From assembly GCA_023212695.1 (NCBI GenBank), contig JALCCG010000359.1, forward strand, positions 1 to 19,475: a DNA stretch of 19,475 nucleotides, written 5' to 3'. This document shows positions 18,491-19,475 of this stretch, piece by piece. Source of the DNA: Sporisorium sorghi. Taxonomy: Eukaryota; Basidiomycota; Ustilaginomycetes; Ustilaginales; Ustilaginaceae. The position numbers and the translations under genes were made by a program. Numbering within the stretch: position 1 is the first letter of the stretch; every line of letters starts with the position of its first letter. The notes under the pieces are model-generated. The model did not search any database and was not told the DNA's origin. It saw nothing but the letters and a program-made list of their open reading frames with translations.

Positions 18491-18526
<36 letters not shown>
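18491..18526. repeat. Poly(T) tract, 36 nt
   Basis: 36 consecutive T on the plus strand in gene-free DNA, the third such tract in the window and in the same orientation as the other two. Confidence 0.95.
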
Positions 18527-19200
18527 CTCTTTCGCATCGACCTGCATGAGGAAGATCTGCCGCGTTCAAAGCGACGTCACCTCGACATCCCCCTAAAACC
18601 TCGATTAGACCTGCAGGTTCGAGTGGCATCGGATGAGGCCCGAAGTTGATTGCAAACAAGACAGCCATGAGCGTCGTCGAGATGTTCTAGATCGCTAGCT
18701 TGTTCAAGCTCCAACTTTGTATTGCGCGTGGTTCTTTTGGACCAGAACCTCCTACCAGACAACACGATGAGTAGGCACGGATTGCATCAACCGTTCCAGC
18801 GTGGGAAGAAGGGGCCAGCTCATCCGATTCTTTACGATGCTGCAGTCAGAGAGCCAAGACGGCGGTGTGGCCGAGCAGGAAAAGAGAAAGACCGAAATTT
18901 CGCCAGATGGTCGCATCGGTCGAACTTCGCCTTCTGTATGACCTCGCGTCATGCCTTGGCATTGCCGCGTTTCCCGAGGATCAAGGTTCCCGGCGAGTGG
19001 CGTCGATGTACGCTTTCTTCGCTGGAGCTTGACTTTCGAGGGTTTCGCCGCGCTCAAACCGTCCTTGGTGCCTGCATAGCCTCGGTCTCTTGCGTCCAAT
19101 CGGTCAAGGTCGACACCAGCTCGCGCGTGTGCCGCATAAGCTTTTCTATTACATGGCGATGTCGGCCCGTCGAGCAAGTTGCTTCGAGTCATAACGTGTA

Positions 19201-19234
19201 TCACGTAGATGTGGAATTCACGTAGGTGTGGAAC
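19201..19234. repeat. 17-bp tandem direct repeat
   Basis: tcacgtagatgtggaat is followed at once by tcacgtaggtgtggaac, 15 of 17 identical. The second copy runs into the palindromic repeat array, and a related atgacgtgtggaac recurs at 19297-19310. Confidence 0.8.
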
Positions 19235-19407
19235 TGACCGGCCCTCAGGGCCGGTGGATTTTCGCAATTTTGGAATTTTCAGGCAGCAGCTCCACTATGA
19301 CGTGTGGAACTGACCGGCTCTGAGGGCTGTTGGATTTTCGCATTTTTGGATGGCCCTCAGAGCTGGTGGATTTTTGCATTTTTGGGCGGCTCTCAGACCC
19401 ATTGGAT
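19227..19407. repeat. Degenerate tandem repeat with palindromic cores
   Basis: Unit A (19227-19274) and unit B (19303-19350) both read tgtggaactgaccggc, a GGCYCTSAGGGCY-type palindrome, then tggattttcgca-tttttgga. Unit C (19351-19386) and partial unit D (19387-19407) lack the first part. In unit A the palindrome ccggccct-c-agggccgg has perfect 8-bp arms. B, C and D carry mostly C/T and G/A differences. It may be a fragment of a non-autonomous mobile element or a minisatellite continuing beyond the window. Confidence 0.75.
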
Positions 19408-19475
19408 AACCCTCCTCCTAACATCACATCTGAAATGATTCATTCAACACTAGACTGCTACATGAATGGTGGCAT

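Larger units (their letters stand above)
17130..19475. other. Promoter of the DHA1 transporter and a long stretch without a confident gene
   Basis: 2.3 kb in which no frame resembles a known family. The left part is the promoter of the minus-strand transporter. Beyond it are splice-site-like signals (17756, 17924, 18192, 18240), a 36-nt poly(T) tract, a tRNA-type box A at 18868 and the palindromic repeat at the right edge. Frames of 212 codons (17177-17815) and 167-171 codons (18722-19267, both strands) are of arginine/serine-rich composition with no recognisable motif and probably are chance. Confidence 0.55.

Noticed and set aside
18722..19267. Overlapping frames of 167 (+) and 171 (-) codons
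   Set aside because: The two frames cover the same DNA on opposite strands, both with Arg/Ser-rich, motif-free translations, and one runs into the terminal repeat. Neither has evidence of being a gene.

Overview
The window looks like nuclear DNA of a basidiomycete fungus, most likely a smut of the Ustilaginaceae group. The evidence is GC-rich, serine- and alanine-rich coding sequence with few introns, fungal protein families (VPS9-domain protein, Ams2/Spt21-type GATA factor, two DHA1-type MFS transporters), a classical GT...TACTAAC...AG intron, and a dispersed 5S rRNA gene lying alone between protein genes. I cannot name the species from sequence alone. The chromosomal context is ordinary; I see no phage, CRISPR array or intact transposon.

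Layout, left to right. 1-683: promoter/leader region with a 70-nt poly(T) tract. 684-4697 (+): large VPS9-domain protein, a probable Rab5-type GEF. 4698-5215: short tail-to-tail spacer with degenerate repeats. 5216-9927 (-): Ams2/Spt21-like GATA factor whose true start lies in a 28-nt first exon upstream of a 92-nt intron. 9928-11694: divergent promoter region that also carries a 5S rRNA gene on the minus strand (10747-10864) and a 26-nt poly(T) tract. 11695-14979 (+): MFS transporter with a very long cytoplasmic loop. 14980-15323: tail-to-tail spacer. 15324-17129 (-): DHA1 drug/polyamine-type MFS transporter. 17130-19475: mostly gene-free, with splice-like signals, a tRNA-like box A, a 36-nt poly(T) tract and a palindrome-bearing degenerate tandem repeat at the right end.

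The four protein genes form two convergent pairs and are not an operon or an obvious pathway cluster. Plausible roles are endosomal traffic (VPS9), histone-gene/centromere transcription (Ams2/Spt21-like), and membrane export or vacuolar transport (two MFS proteins). The points most worth a second look are the non-canonical GATA finger joined to an Ams2/Spt21 N-terminal domain and its hidden first exon, the ~430-residue acidic loop with a dileucine signal in the first MFS protein, a strand-skew switch inside each gene, and a possible small spliced gene at 17.6-18.3 kb.
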